From Pedobacter schmidteae (GTDB lineage: Bacteria > Bacteroidota > Bacteroidia > Sphingobacteriales > Sphingobacteriaceae): a stretch of DNA of 64,000 bases. Below, piece after piece: positions 44,491 to 52,961 of this stretch. The DNA lies in contig NZ_LS999839.1 of NCBI RefSeq assembly GCF_900564155.1, positions 1,485,097-1,549,096 of the forward strand, written 5' to 3'. Below the pieces are notes generated by a model, which ran no database searches, had not been told where the DNA came from, and saw only the letters and a list, made by a program, of their open reading frames with translations. Numbering within the stretch: the stretch's first letter is position 1; every line of letters starts with the position of its first letter. A program made the translations under genes and the position numbers.

Positions 44491-45198
44491 TTAAGGTAAC
44501 TGCGAAAGGTATTCGGGCAACATCTGTCGCCATATGGGCCAGTCGTGATCAGCATTTTGCCGCACATCCAGCCAGTGATGAATTCCTTTTTCATTTAAAG
44601 TTTGAGATAGCCGTTCATTATCCACACGGCACATATCCCTGTCGGTGGTGCCCAGTATAATCTTCATCTGCCACAACTCAGGGTTGCTGTCATTTGGTAT
44701 AAAATCTACCGGATTATTAAAGTATACATCATCATTGTAAAAACCATCCAGTTGGCCTCTGATGTCAAATGCTCCGCTCATGCTAAACATATGGCTAACC
44801 AGCCAGGGGTGCCTGAAGGCAAAATTGGCAGCATGATAGCCTCCAAAGCTACAGCCGGCGGTAATGATTTTCGAATGTCCGGTTTCCTGCCTGGCCAGGG
44901 CCGACACTTCTTCCAACAGCAATTTATCATACCATATGTGATGTTTCACCCGGTCTGCCGGATGAATGTCCTTATTGTACCAGCTCCAGCTGTCGATGCC
45001 ATCTACACAGTAAACTTTAATTTTGCCTTCGTCAATAAACCAGCGTATGGAATCGATCATTTTAAAGTCCTTGTTTTCATAGTAGCGGCCCATGCTGGTA
45101 GGGAACAGCAATATCGGATACCCGCTATGTCCAAAACAGAGGAGTTCAAAATCGGCATTCAGGTTGTGACTGTACCATTTTTTATATTCTTCCCCCAT
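44491..45198 (-). CDS. Esterase of the alpha/beta-hydrolase type, cluster member
   Basis: A 235-residue protein of the esterase-D-like (PF00756-type) group. The nucleophile motif is AGCSFGGYH with S117, and a plausible catalytic histidine is in NADHDWPIW (H218). No signal peptide is present. It lies 124 bases upstream of the ATP-grasp gene on the same strand, first in the apparent unit, and could cleave an ester or amide of the cluster's product. The adjacent gene in the other direction is also an esterase, though of different sequence. Confidence 0.85.
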   Translation of the reverse strand: MGEEYKKWYSHNLNADFELLCFGHSGYPILLFPTSMGRYYENKDFKMIDSIRWFIDEGKIKVYCVDGIDSWSWYNKDIHPADRVKHHIWYDKLLLEEVSALARQETGHSKIITAGCSFGGYHAANFAFRHPWLVSHMFSMSGAFDIRGQLDGFYNDDVYFNNPVDFIPNDSNPELWQMKIILGTTDRDMCRVDNERLSQTLNEKGIHHWLDVRQNADHDWPIWRQMLPEYLSQLP

Positions 45199-45330
45199 AA
45201 CGTAATAATTAGATGCTTTAAGTTAGAAAAACAATTTGTTAAAAGACAAGTATTCCTTGTATTTATTCCTATTATTTTGAATGTATTGTAAAAAAAAAAT
45301 CTATGGCTAAATATTTTCTAATGAGAATAT

Positions 45331-45338
45331 TACCTTTG
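45331..45338 (+). promoter_or_regulatory. -7 element before the divergent esterase gene
   Basis: TACCTTTG matches TAnnTTTG. It is preceded by a near-palindrome (AATATTTTC TAAT GAGAATATT) at 45310-45331, which includes a TAATGAGAAT core somewhat like a Fur site. No TTG at -33. Confidence 0.45.
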
Positions 45339-45372
45339 CACAAAATTTGTGAGAAAGGGGATTCGCTGAATT

Positions 45373-46206
45373 ATGTATACTACCATGTTGCTTCCGGAAG
45401 TTGTCAAAACTGAAAAAGTTTTAAAATCTGTTCATCTGAAAAGAGATGTAGAACTTGAATTTTTTATTCCGGAGGATTTGTTGGGAAATGAGGTATTGAA
45501 TTTGTTGTTGATCAATGACGGACAGGATACTGATGGATTGGGATTACAGGATACGTTAAACCAACTTTACCGGAATTTTAAGATTGAACCACTGTTGGTG
45601 GTGGCTATAAAGGCCTCATCAAACCGGCTTCAGGAATATGGTGTGGCTGGTCACCCTGATTTTGAGGGGCGCGGCGGTAATGCAGCTGCATATACCAATT
45701 TTATTGTTAAAGAACTGCTGCCTTTTGTGCAGGGAGAAGTGAATTTGCCGATAAATGGCAAAAGAGCCTTTGCCGGATTTTCGCTGGGCGGACTTACTGC
45801 CTTTGATGTAGCATGGAACAACGACAGCTATTTTGATGCCGTTGGTGTATTCTCTGGTTCTTTCTGGTGGCGTAAAAAAGACCTTGCCGATGGTTATACT
45901 GAAGCAGACCGCATTTTGCATCAGTGTATTGCAGAAACAAAAGGAAAGCCGGCGCTTCAATTCTGGCTGATGACGGGAACGGAAGATGAAACGGCCGACC
46001 GGAATAGGAATTTTATCATTGATTCTATTGACGATACAGTAGATGTGATTAAGGAATTGCTAAAAAAAGGATACCGTCGCCCTCAGGATATTAGCTATTA
46101 TGAAATGGTAGGCGGTAAACATGATGTTCCCAGTTGGGGAAAGGCAATGCCTGCATTTTTGACCTGGGCTTTTGGCCGGAAAGTTACGACCGCAGATCAG
46201 CTTTGA
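45373..46206 (+). CDS. Esterase, enterochelin-esterase-like
   Basis: A 277-residue PF00756-type esterase, divergent from the cluster. The N-terminal part is a small beta domain before the hydrolase core. LLLINDGQDTDG (44-55) carries the oxyanion region, and GFSLGGL (135-141) holds the nucleophile S137. A His is seen near the C-terminus (GGKHDVPSW). Such proteins cleave ferric siderophores, acyl esters or acetyl groups. Which one applies here is uncertain. Confidence 0.85.
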   Translation: MYTTMLLPEVVKTEKVLKSVHLKRDVELEFFIPEDLLGNEVLNLLLINDGQDTDGLGLQDTLNQLYRNFKIEPLLVVAIKASSNRLQEYGVAGHPDFEGRGGNAAAYTNFIVKELLPFVQGEVNLPINGKRAFAGFSLGGLTAFDVAWNNDSYFDAVGVFSGSFWWRKKDLADGYTEADRILHQCIAETKGKPALQFWLMTGTEDETADRNRNFIIDSIDDTVDVIKELLKKGYRRPQDISYYEMVGGKHDVPSWGKAMPAFLTWAFGRKVTTADQL

Positions 46207-46239
46207 TTCTTACCGCGTTGAATGCGAAGTGAGTGCACC

Positions 46240-46276
46240 GTGAGTCCGCGTTTTCCCCGGTAAAAGGCGGACTCAC
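46240..46276. repeat. Perfect 10-bp inverted repeat downstream of the esterase
   Basis: GTGAGTCCGC (46240-46249) and GCGGACTCAC (46267-46276) enclose 17 bases. A stable hairpin forms 33 bases after the esterase stop codon but lacks a T tract. It is GC-rich compared with its surroundings. Confidence 0.65.
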
Positions 46277-46277
46277 C

Positions 46278-46308
46278 GCGCTGTCATGGCGCTGTCAAGG
46301 CGCTGTCA
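46278..46308. repeat. Three direct repeats GCGCTGTCA with 11-bp period
   Basis: GCGCTGTCA occurs at 46278, 46289 and 46300, exactly 11 bases apart, directly after the inverted repeat and about 100 bases upstream of the typA promoter. The spacing puts each copy on nearly the same face of the helix, as in a protein-binding array. Confidence 0.7.
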
Positions 46309-46364
46309 TATCAAACGCAGGCACTATTGTATGATGCCGTGAATAGAATTCTATATCGTAGAAA

Positions 46365-46422
46365 ATCGATATATGTGTTAAAACTTAACATACGGGTTTA
46401 GCTAATTGCTTGATATATCGAT
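46365..46422. promoter_or_regulatory. Long inverted repeat reaching into the typA promoter
   Basis: ATCGATATAT (46365-46374) and ATATATCGAT (46413-46422) are perfect inverted copies 38 bases apart, and TGTTAA/TTAACA forms a second small palindrome between them. The right arm fills the spacer between the -33 and -7 elements of typA, so a protein bound there would affect transcription. Confidence 0.5.
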
Positions 46423-46439
46423 ATTAAACCGTATCTTTG
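46410..46439 (+). promoter_or_regulatory. typA promoter, full consensus
   Basis: TTG (46410-46412), 19 bases, TATCTTTG (46432-46439). The predicted start near 46446 leaves a leader of about 16 bases before the ATG. Confidence 0.82.
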
Positions 46440-46461
46440 CGCCAAAAATCAAACGCATTTT

Positions 46462-48267
46462 ATGCAAAAAATTAGAAATATAGCCATCATAGCCCACGTT
46501 GACCACGGTAAAACTACACTGGTTGATAAGATCTTACACTCTTGTTCCATCTTCCGCGATAACGAACAGTCGGGAGATTTAATACTTGACAACAACGATC
46601 TGGAACGTGAACGAGGGATTACCATCGTATCAAAAAACGTTTCTGTCAAATATAAAGATGTTAAGATCAATATCATTGATACACCTGGTCACGCCGATTT
46701 CGGTGGTGAGGTTGAGCGCGTGCTTAAAATGGCTGATGGTGTTTTATTATTGTGTGATGCCTTTGAAGGTGCGATGCCTCAAACGCGTTTTGTGACGCAA
46801 AAAGCATTGGCCCTTGGTTTGAAACCTATTGTGGTTGTTAATAAAGTAGATAAAGAAAACTGCCGTCCGGAAGAAGTTTATGAGCAAATCTTTGAATTGT
46901 TCTTTAACCTGGAAGCGACTGAAGATCAACTGGACTTCCCTGTAATTTATGGTTCATCTAAACAAGGATGGATGAGTACAGACTGGAAAGTGCCTACAAC
47001 CGATATCTTTGCATTGCTAGATGCGGTTGTTGCCAATATTCCGGCTGCACCAACCAATGATGGAACTTTACAAATGCAGATTACCTCTTTAGACTATTCA
47101 TCTTTTGTGGGTCGTATTGCCATTGGACGTGTACATCGTGGAAGCATTAAAGAAAACCAACCGGTAACGTTGATTAAACGTGATGGTAAGGTAATGAAAT
47201 CGAGAGTAAAAGAATTATATACTTTTGAAGGACTAGGAAAAATCCGTACTACTGAAGTAAAATCTGGTGATATCTGCGCTGTTGTAGGTATTGAAGGGTT
47301 TGAGATTGGCGATACCATTGCCGATTTTGATGCTCCGGAGCAATTGCCGGTTATCAAAATTGATGAGCCTACGATGAACATGTTGTTCACCATCAACAAC
47401 TCACCATTTTTTGGTAAAGAAGGTAAATTTGTAACTTCACAACGTATCAGAGAGCGTTTATATAAAGAAATGGAGAAAAACTTAGCCCTTAAAGTGGTTG
47501 AGACTGAGTCTCCTGATGCTTATCTGGTTTATGGAAGGGGTATCCTCCATTTGTCAGTACTGATTGAAACTATGCGTCGCGAAGGTTACGAAATTCAGGT
47601 AGGTCAGCCACAGGTTATTGTTAAAGAAATTGACGGTAAAAAATGTGAGCCGGTTGAAACGTTGATCGTTGATGTACCGGGTGAAGTTGCCGGTAAGGTA
47701 ATTGAATTGGTAACGCAGCGTAAAGGTGAGTTGTTGATTATGGAGCCTAAAGGCGATTTACAACACTTAGAATTCGAAATCCCTTCACGTGGTATCATCG
47801 GTTTAAGAAATAACGTATTGACTGCCACTGCTGGAGAAGCTATTATGGCGCACCGTTTTAAAGCTTACGAGCCTTGGAAAGGTAATATCCCTGGCAGGTT
47901 AAATGGGGTATTGATCTCTATGGATAAAGGTAATACTACTGCTTATTCTATTGATAAATTACAGGATCGTGGTCGTTTCTTCGTTGATCCGGGAGTTGAT
48001 ATTTACGAAGGTCAAATCCTTGGTGAGCACATCCGCGACAATGATTTGGTGATCAATATTGTTAAAGGTAAAGCATTAACCAACATGCGTGCTTCAGGTA
48101 CGGATGATAATACACGTATTGCTCCGGCTATTAAATTCTCGTTAGAGGAGGCAATGGAGTACATTCAGGCTGATGAGTACATTGAAGTAACGCCTGCAAG
48201 CATGCGTTTGCGTAAAATTTACCTGACCGAGAATGAGCGTAAGATTAACGCTAAGAAATTTGTTTAA
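46462..48267 (+). CDS. typA: Ribosome-associated GTPase TypA/BipA
   Basis: A 601-residue translational GTPase related to elongation factor G, which acts on ribosomes during stress and low temperature. GTP-binding motifs are IAHVDHGKTTL, RERGIT, DTPGHADF and NKVDKENC. Domain II, the EF-G-like domains and the BipA-specific C-terminal region (GDDNTRIAPAIKFSLEEAMEYI, ending KKFV) are present. Length matches the family. It is a monocistronic gene with its own strong promoter and terminator. Confidence 0.97.
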   Translation: MQKIRNIAIIAHVDHGKTTLVDKILHSCSIFRDNEQSGDLILDNNDLERERGITIVSKNVSVKYKDVKINIIDTPGHADFGGEVERVLKMADGVLLLCDAFEGAMPQTRFVTQKALALGLKPIVVVNKVDKENCRPEEVYEQIFELFFNLEATEDQLDFPVIYGSSKQGWMSTDWKVPTTDIFALLDAVVANIPAAPTNDGTLQMQITSLDYSSFVGRIAIGRVHRGSIKENQPVTLIKRDGKVMKSRVKELYTFEGLGKIRTTEVKSGDICAVVGIEGFEIGDTIADFDAPEQLPVIKIDEPTMNMLFTINNSPFFGKEGKFVTSQRIRERLYKEMEKNLALKVVETESPDAYLVYGRGILHLSVLIETMRREGYEIQVGQPQVIVKEIDGKKCEPVETLIVDVPGEVAGKVIELVTQRKGELLIMEPKGDLQHLEFEIPSRGIIGLRNNVLTATAGEAIMAHRFKAYEPWKGNIPGRLNGVLISMDKGNTTAYSIDKLQDRGRFFVDPGVDIYEGQILGEHIRDNDLVINIVKGKALTNMRASGTDDNTRIAPAIKFSLEEAMEYIQADEYIEVTPASMRLRKIYLTENERKINAKKFV

Positions 48268-48292
48268 GATTTTTTAGTATAAAATCATTTAG

Positions 48293-48331
48293 AGAGGGTG
48301 TGTCATAAATTATGGTGCACCCTCTTTTTTA
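48293..48331 (+). terminator. typA terminator
   Basis: AGAGGGTG and CACCCTCT form an 8-bp stem around a 17-base loop followed by a run of T, 26 bases after the typA stop. Confidence 0.88.
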
Positions 48332-48359
48332 TTTAAGAAAATACGACCTATATTTATTC

Positions 48360-49256
48360 ATGAATTTGTTTAATAAGCTTCAATATAAAGTTAAAAGCCG
48401 CTTAAATACCTATAAGGCCAAACAACGGGCAGAAAAAAGGAAAGCAACGATATTAGATTATTTCAGACAGCATGAACCTGCTGATGCCGAACTTAAGGCT
48501 GCAGTAAATTATCTTAAAAGTCATCCACTGAGTGTATTCCCGGATTCGTTTACCCACAAGTATAATTTCAAATCAATTGAGGTACATAAGGATACGGATA
48601 AGGATCTTTTGTGGGTAAATCACGAAGGCCATCGCCTCTATTTTAAACGTTCCTATAATGTGACTACCATAAAGTTGTTGTACAATGGACTGCTTGCCGA
48701 ACAGGATCCGGAATCGCCACACCGTTATACAGCTGAGGGATTTGATATTGCGGAAGGCGATGTGTTACTGGATGTAGGATCGGCCGAAGGGATATTTACT
48801 TTGTCGAACATTGTTAAGCTTAAAAAGGCCTACCTTTTTGAAAGGGAACCGGAATGGGTGGAAGCATTGGAGGCTACATTTGAGCCCTGGAAGGATAAAG
48901 TCGAAATCATCTCCAAGTTTGTATCTGATGTAAATGATGCAGAAAATATTTGCATCGACACGTTTCTGGAAGAAAAGCAGGATGGTCCAACGATGGTTAA
49001 AATTGATGTAGAAGGAGCCGAAGACCGTGTGCTGAAGGGGATGGAACGAATGGTAAAACAACATCATCCCAAAATAGCTTTATGTACTTATCATAAACAG
49101 GGTGATTTTAATAAATTCAGTGCCTATTTAGCAGAAAGAAATTATATAACCAGTACTACTAAAGGTGTGATGTTTTTCTTAAGTTCAGATGAGATCTTAA
49201 CAGCACCTTTTTTTAGGAAGGGCCTGGTAAGAGCTGTTGCGGCACCTGACAATTGA
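48360..49256 (+). CDS. FkbM-family methyltransferase
   Basis: A 298-residue SAM-dependent methyltransferase. The start at 48360 is preferred because the earlier ATG at 48312 lies inside the typA terminator hairpin. The Rossmann core has LLDVGSAEGIFTL and FEREPEWVEAL, and MVKIDVEGAEDRVLKGM is the FkbM signature. Such enzymes methylate sugars or polyketides. Being beside a flippase and glycosyltransferases, it probably methylates a sugar of a surface polysaccharide. The first 60 residues are basic. Confidence 0.86.
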   Translation: MNLFNKLQYKVKSRLNTYKAKQRAEKRKATILDYFRQHEPADAELKAAVNYLKSHPLSVFPDSFTHKYNFKSIEVHKDTDKDLLWVNHEGHRLYFKRSYNVTTIKLLYNGLLAEQDPESPHRYTAEGFDIAEGDVLLDVGSAEGIFTLSNIVKLKKAYLFEREPEWVEALEATFEPWKDKVEIISKFVSDVNDAENICIDTFLEEKQDGPTMVKIDVEGAEDRVLKGMERMVKQHHPKIALCTYHKQGDFNKFSAYLAERNYITSTTKGVMFFLSSDEILTAPFFRKGLVRAVAAPDN

Positions 49257-49320
49257 TAACTGGCAAAAGGAGCCGCTTTTTAACCTGATCCGCACTATGT
49301 GAGAAGACACTTCGTATTAT

Positions 49321-50805
49321 TTATTTCTTGTTTGGCAGGTATTTTTTAACCAGGTTATTAATTACTCCATTAATGTCTTCCGACAGTTGAAGTGCATAAA
49401 CTGTTCCGCCAAATAAAATGCTGAGCAGGGCTACCCGCATCATGCCATCGATAATAAAGTTGGAAAAAGGAGGGATGGCATTAACTATAAAATAAGCCAC
49501 AACACCGGTAAGTATGGTCAGCGGCGTTTTATAGGTAAAGGGCTGCATCTTAAATAGAAACAGAATAAACAGGTATCGTGACAGGTTAAAAATAAACAGG
49601 GTTAAGGCCGACGCTATGGCTGCCCCAGTGATGCCATACATTGGAATAAATATCAGATTGGCACCGATGGTTACGCCTATTAAAATCAGGTAGAAAAAGG
49701 AATTGTATTTATAAAAACGTGATGTGGCCAGGATAACACCATTTACACCTGTCGAAGCATCGATAAGGTAACCAAGGCCGACAAAGAATATTACATACTG
49801 ACCTGCATCATATTCCGCAGGCAAAATAGCATAGATGTTGTGGATATTGGCCCAGATGAGCAGGAACAGAAAAAGTGTAGCAATGAGCTGGGTAATACAG
49901 CTTTTTTTGTATACGGATTCGATTTCTTTCAGGTTTTCATTTTTCCAGGCCTCGGCAATCACCGTATAGGCAATGTTGTATAAGGAACGCGCTGGCAGGC
50001 TGATAATCGTACCAAAAGTAAACGCAAGGCTATATATTCCCGTGTATTTGAGGCCAAACTCGCTGTTGATCATGTATTTGTCTATGTTGTCGATAATGAA
50101 TGGCGCAGTGCCGGTCAGAATTCCGAAAACACAAAGATCAATAATCTGCTTTCTGATAGGAGGATTAAGAAATTTAAGGTTAAGGTGCAGGGATAATTGT
50201 TTTCGTTTGTATAGGCGTAAGGCAATCATGAACGTTGGAACAATATTGCAGAGCAGCCATATCCACATAAAAGTTTCGAAACTGACTAAGTTTACGAGCA
50301 GCAGTAGCAATGCTGCAAGGATAAACATGCGTTGGGTAAACTCACGTAATATCCTTCCTGTGGTGGTATCATACTGCATCCGCAAGTACAGTTCCAGAAT
50401 ATTAAAGATCACCGTAAAAAAAGTTAAGGGCACTAAATACCAGTAATAACTCTGGAAAAGGGAGTTGTCGGAGCTTTTTTGCGCTACAATCTGGTCTTTT
50501 AACAGGTATGCGACTATGCAAAAAATGATAAAGCCGGCAAATGAAATTAAAAAGGCCAGCCCAAGGTAGCCATTATCGTGATTTTTGCTGTTTCGGAAAT
50601 ATGGGAAAACACGCGCTGTAGCATTAAAGCCCAAAACGGCCATCTGGGCAAAAAGTATGGAATAAGAGGTAAGGATGCTCAACAACCCGACCTGCTCGGG
50701 ACTAAATACATGAGGTTGTATCAGATAAAAGGAAAAGAAGCCTATAAAAACGCCGAGATAAGAATAGAAGGTTCCTTTTAATGTTTGTTGCTGAATAATA
50801 CCCAT
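49321..50805 (-). CDS. Polysaccharide flippase (MATE-like, Wzx type)
   Basis: A 494-residue integral membrane protein with about 12-14 helices. The N-terminal segment IIQQQTLKGTFYSYLGVFIG is typical of O-antigen/exopolysaccharide flippases of the MVF superfamily, which move lipid-linked sugar chains across the inner membrane. It is transcribed opposite to the surrounding sugar genes and converges on the FkbM gene. Its promoter is shared back-to-back with the glycosyltransferase at 50913. Confidence 0.88.
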   Translation of the reverse strand: MGIIQQQTLKGTFYSYLGVFIGFFSFYLIQPHVFSPEQVGLLSILTSYSILFAQMAVLGFNATARVFPYFRNSKNHDNGYLGLAFLISFAGFIIFCIVAYLLKDQIVAQKSSDNSLFQSYYWYLVPLTFFTVIFNILELYLRMQYDTTTGRILREFTQRMFILAALLLLLVNLVSFETFMWIWLLCNIVPTFMIALRLYKRKQLSLHLNLKFLNPPIRKQIIDLCVFGILTGTAPFIIDNIDKYMINSEFGLKYTGIYSLAFTFGTIISLPARSLYNIAYTVIAEAWKNENLKEIESVYKKSCITQLIATLFLFLLIWANIHNIYAILPAEYDAGQYVIFFVGLGYLIDASTGVNGVILATSRFYKYNSFFYLILIGVTIGANLIFIPMYGITGAAIASALTLFIFNLSRYLFILFLFKMQPFTYKTPLTILTGVVAYFIVNAIPPFSNFIIDGMMRVALLSILFGGTVYALQLSEDINGVINNLVKKYLPNKK

Positions 50806-50871
50806 CTGTAATAAAGATCGTTTTTTACCTTAATTTATATCTCTTGTTGTGTAAATTAATTTTTAGCCATA

Positions 50872-50902
50872 TTGTAATATGTGCGTTTATGTTGTAAACT
50901 TG
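50872..50902 (+). promoter_or_regulatory. Probable promoter of the glycosyltransferase run
   Basis: TTG (50872-50874), 20 bases, then TAAACTTG (50895-50902) differ from the consensus by one base and one spacer position. Confidence 0.5.
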
Positions 50903-50912
50903 CAAGGATAAG

Positions 50913-51926
50913 ATGGCAAAGATAACATATAATATTTGTGTGTTAATTGTTACCTATAGCAATAGGTGGCAATTTTTAGAACAAGTACTGAGGGGCGTTA
51001 AGGCGCTTGAAAATGTAACGGATGTTATCGTAGTAGATAACGCTTCGGCCTATAGTGTGGCGCAAAACTCCGCGCTAATGCACGACGAGCGGATTAAAGT
51101 GATTACCAACGCCGAAAATCTGGGCTCGGCGGGAGGATACAAACAGGGGTTGGAGTATTTTATAAATCATACCAGTGCCAACTTTGTGTGGTTGCTGGAC
51201 GACGACAACCTGCCCGCCGCCGATGCACTGCAGGAACTGACTGCTGCATGGCCGGTTGTACCGGGGGGTGATGAGCAAAAGGCGCTGTTTTCGTTGCGTC
51301 CCGATAGGCTACAGCATGTAAGGGTGGCACAAGGAGCGGATGCAAATCGTTTTTTTCTGGCAAAGAACAGTTTCATGGGCTTCAATTTGTTTAGGATACC
51401 GCTTAATCAATACCATAAATTTCTGGATAAATTCAAGGCACCGGTGGGGCTTATGGATAAAGCAACCATGCCTTATGCACCTTATGGTGGTATGTTTTTT
51501 CACCGGAGTATGGTATTGCTGATCGGTTACCCGGAAGAAAGCTTTTTTGTTTATGCCGATGATTCGGAATACACTTACCGGATTACCGAAAAAGCCGGGC
51601 AGATCTGGTTGATTCCTTCAAGCCGGATTACTGATATAGACCAATCGTACGGTATAAAATATGTGAAACGTTTCTGGCGGTCCATCTATCTGGACTTATG
51701 GAGTTTTCGCACCTATTATCAGGTGCGCAACAGTGTTTATTTTTTTTCTCGCACAAATGTAAGCCGTCCGGTAATTTTTGCGATCAATAAGTGTTTGTTT
51801 CTGAGCGGACAATGGATCATTAGCAAGTTAACTGGCAAACAGGAAAACTACAGAAAGCTGCTAAAGGCTATTGATGATGGTTTGTCGGGCAAGCTGGGGA
51901 AGGTAATGGCAGAAAAAATTAGTTAA
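50913..51926 (+). CDS. Glycosyltransferase, GT2-type
   Basis: A 337-residue protein with a GT-A fold: the nucleotide-sugar site includes VIVVDNAS (about 39-46) and the metal-binding WLLDDDN near residues 92-98. The region after it (FVYADDSEYTYRI) supports a rhamnosyl- or galactosyltransferase-like member. It is cytosolic, with a basic C-terminal half that may associate with the membrane. First gene of the sugar-transferase run, probably building a repeat unit of a surface polysaccharide. Confidence 0.88.
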   Translation: MAKITYNICVLIVTYSNRWQFLEQVLRGVKALENVTDVIVVDNASAYSVAQNSALMHDERIKVITNAENLGSAGGYKQGLEYFINHTSANFVWLLDDDNLPAADALQELTAAWPVVPGGDEQKALFSLRPDRLQHVRVAQGADANRFFLAKNSFMGFNLFRIPLNQYHKFLDKFKAPVGLMDKATMPYAPYGGMFFHRSMVLLIGYPEESFFVYADDSEYTYRITEKAGQIWLIPSSRITDIDQSYGIKYVKRFWRSIYLDLWSFRTYYQVRNSVYFFSRTNVSRPVIFAINKCLFLSGQWIISKLTGKQENYRKLLKAIDDGLSGKLGKVMAEKIS

Positions 51927-52022
51927 GTTTAGAATCATAAATCAGTAACAATAGTTAGATTTGGGTGTATAATTCCTGCCCTCATCGGCGTTTATAAGTA
52001 TAATTATTTAACCCCATTGCGA

Positions 52023-52940
52023 ATGCAAAATTTTGCGCCTATTGCTCTTTTTGTTTACAACCGTCCTGAACATACGCGCAGAACGCTTAATTTTCTGCAA
52101 AAGAACTACTTGTCTGAAGAGTCGAGATTGTTTATATTTTCGGATGGTGCCCGTCCGGGCGAGGAAGAAAATGTAGCCGCAGTAAGAGAGCTAGCCCATA
52201 GCATCACCGGATTTAAATCGGTTGAGGTGGTGGAGCGGGAGCGCAATTATGGATTGGCCAATTCGGTTATTGAGGGGGTAAGCAGGTTATGTACTAATTA
52301 TGGCAGGGCCATTGTACTGGAAGATGACGTATTGACCTCTCCTTATTCGTTGCAGTATTTTAATGATGCCTTAAATAAATATAATGATGTAGAGCGGGTA
52401 ATGCATGTGACGGCTTATATGTATCCGATTCCGCATGCAGGGCTGCCGGAAACATTTTTTCTGAGGATTGCCAGTAGCCAGGCCTGGGCTACCTGGGACC
52501 GGGCATGGAAACATTTTGAGCCGGATATTGACCAGTTGATTGCCCGCTTTGATGAACCGGCTAAGTACCAGTTTGAGCTGGAGGGGGGCATGAATTTCTG
52601 GAAACATGTGATGGAGTTTAAACATGGCCGAAATAACTCCTGGGCCATCAGGTGGTATGCATCTGTGTTTTTGAAAAAAGGTCTTTCTGTAAATCCTGCA
52701 CTATCCCTGATTGAAAATATTGGTCATGACGGTTCGGGGGTACACTCTGGTGTCAGTACCATTTATAAGGGATCCATTAATAATTTCAGGATTAATAAAT
52801 TCCCTGAGGTACTGGAAGAATACAAACCCGGTTATATGGCGGTGCGCCACTTTTTGAAACATCGTAAGGGGAGCTATTTACAGCGTGGGTTACGTTATTT
52901 GAATCATATACTTACAAAAATGAAAATGAAGCGCGCATAG
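52023..52940 (+). CDS. Glycosyltransferase, GNT-I-like
   Basis: A 305-residue GT-A enzyme. Start taken at the ATG at 52023; a TTG two codons earlier is possible. Motifs are LFVYNRPEHTRRTL (near residue 10), LFIFSDGARPGE (donor site) and RAIVLEDDVLTSP with the metal-binding aspartates. ASSQAWATWDRAWKHF follows, which is typical of this group in Bacteroidota polysaccharide clusters. The donor and acceptor sugars are not predictable. Confidence 0.85.
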   Translation: MQNFAPIALFVYNRPEHTRRTLNFLQKNYLSEESRLFIFSDGARPGEEENVAAVRELAHSITGFKSVEVVERERNYGLANSVIEGVSRLCTNYGRAIVLEDDVLTSPYSLQYFNDALNKYNDVERVMHVTAYMYPIPHAGLPETFFLRIASSQAWATWDRAWKHFEPDIDQLIARFDEPAKYQFELEGGMNFWKHVMEFKHGRNNSWAIRWYASVFLKKGLSVNPALSLIENIGHDGSGVHSGVSTIYKGSINNFRINKFPEVLEEYKPGYMAVRHFLKHRKGSYLQRGLRYLNHILTKMKMKRA

Positions 52941-52961
52941 CGTATAAAAAGGAGGTGCTGA

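Noticed and set aside
48312..48359. Upstream extension of the FkbM methyltransferase gene
   Set aside because: The ATG at 48312 is within the loop of the typA terminator, so it is not a likely start.
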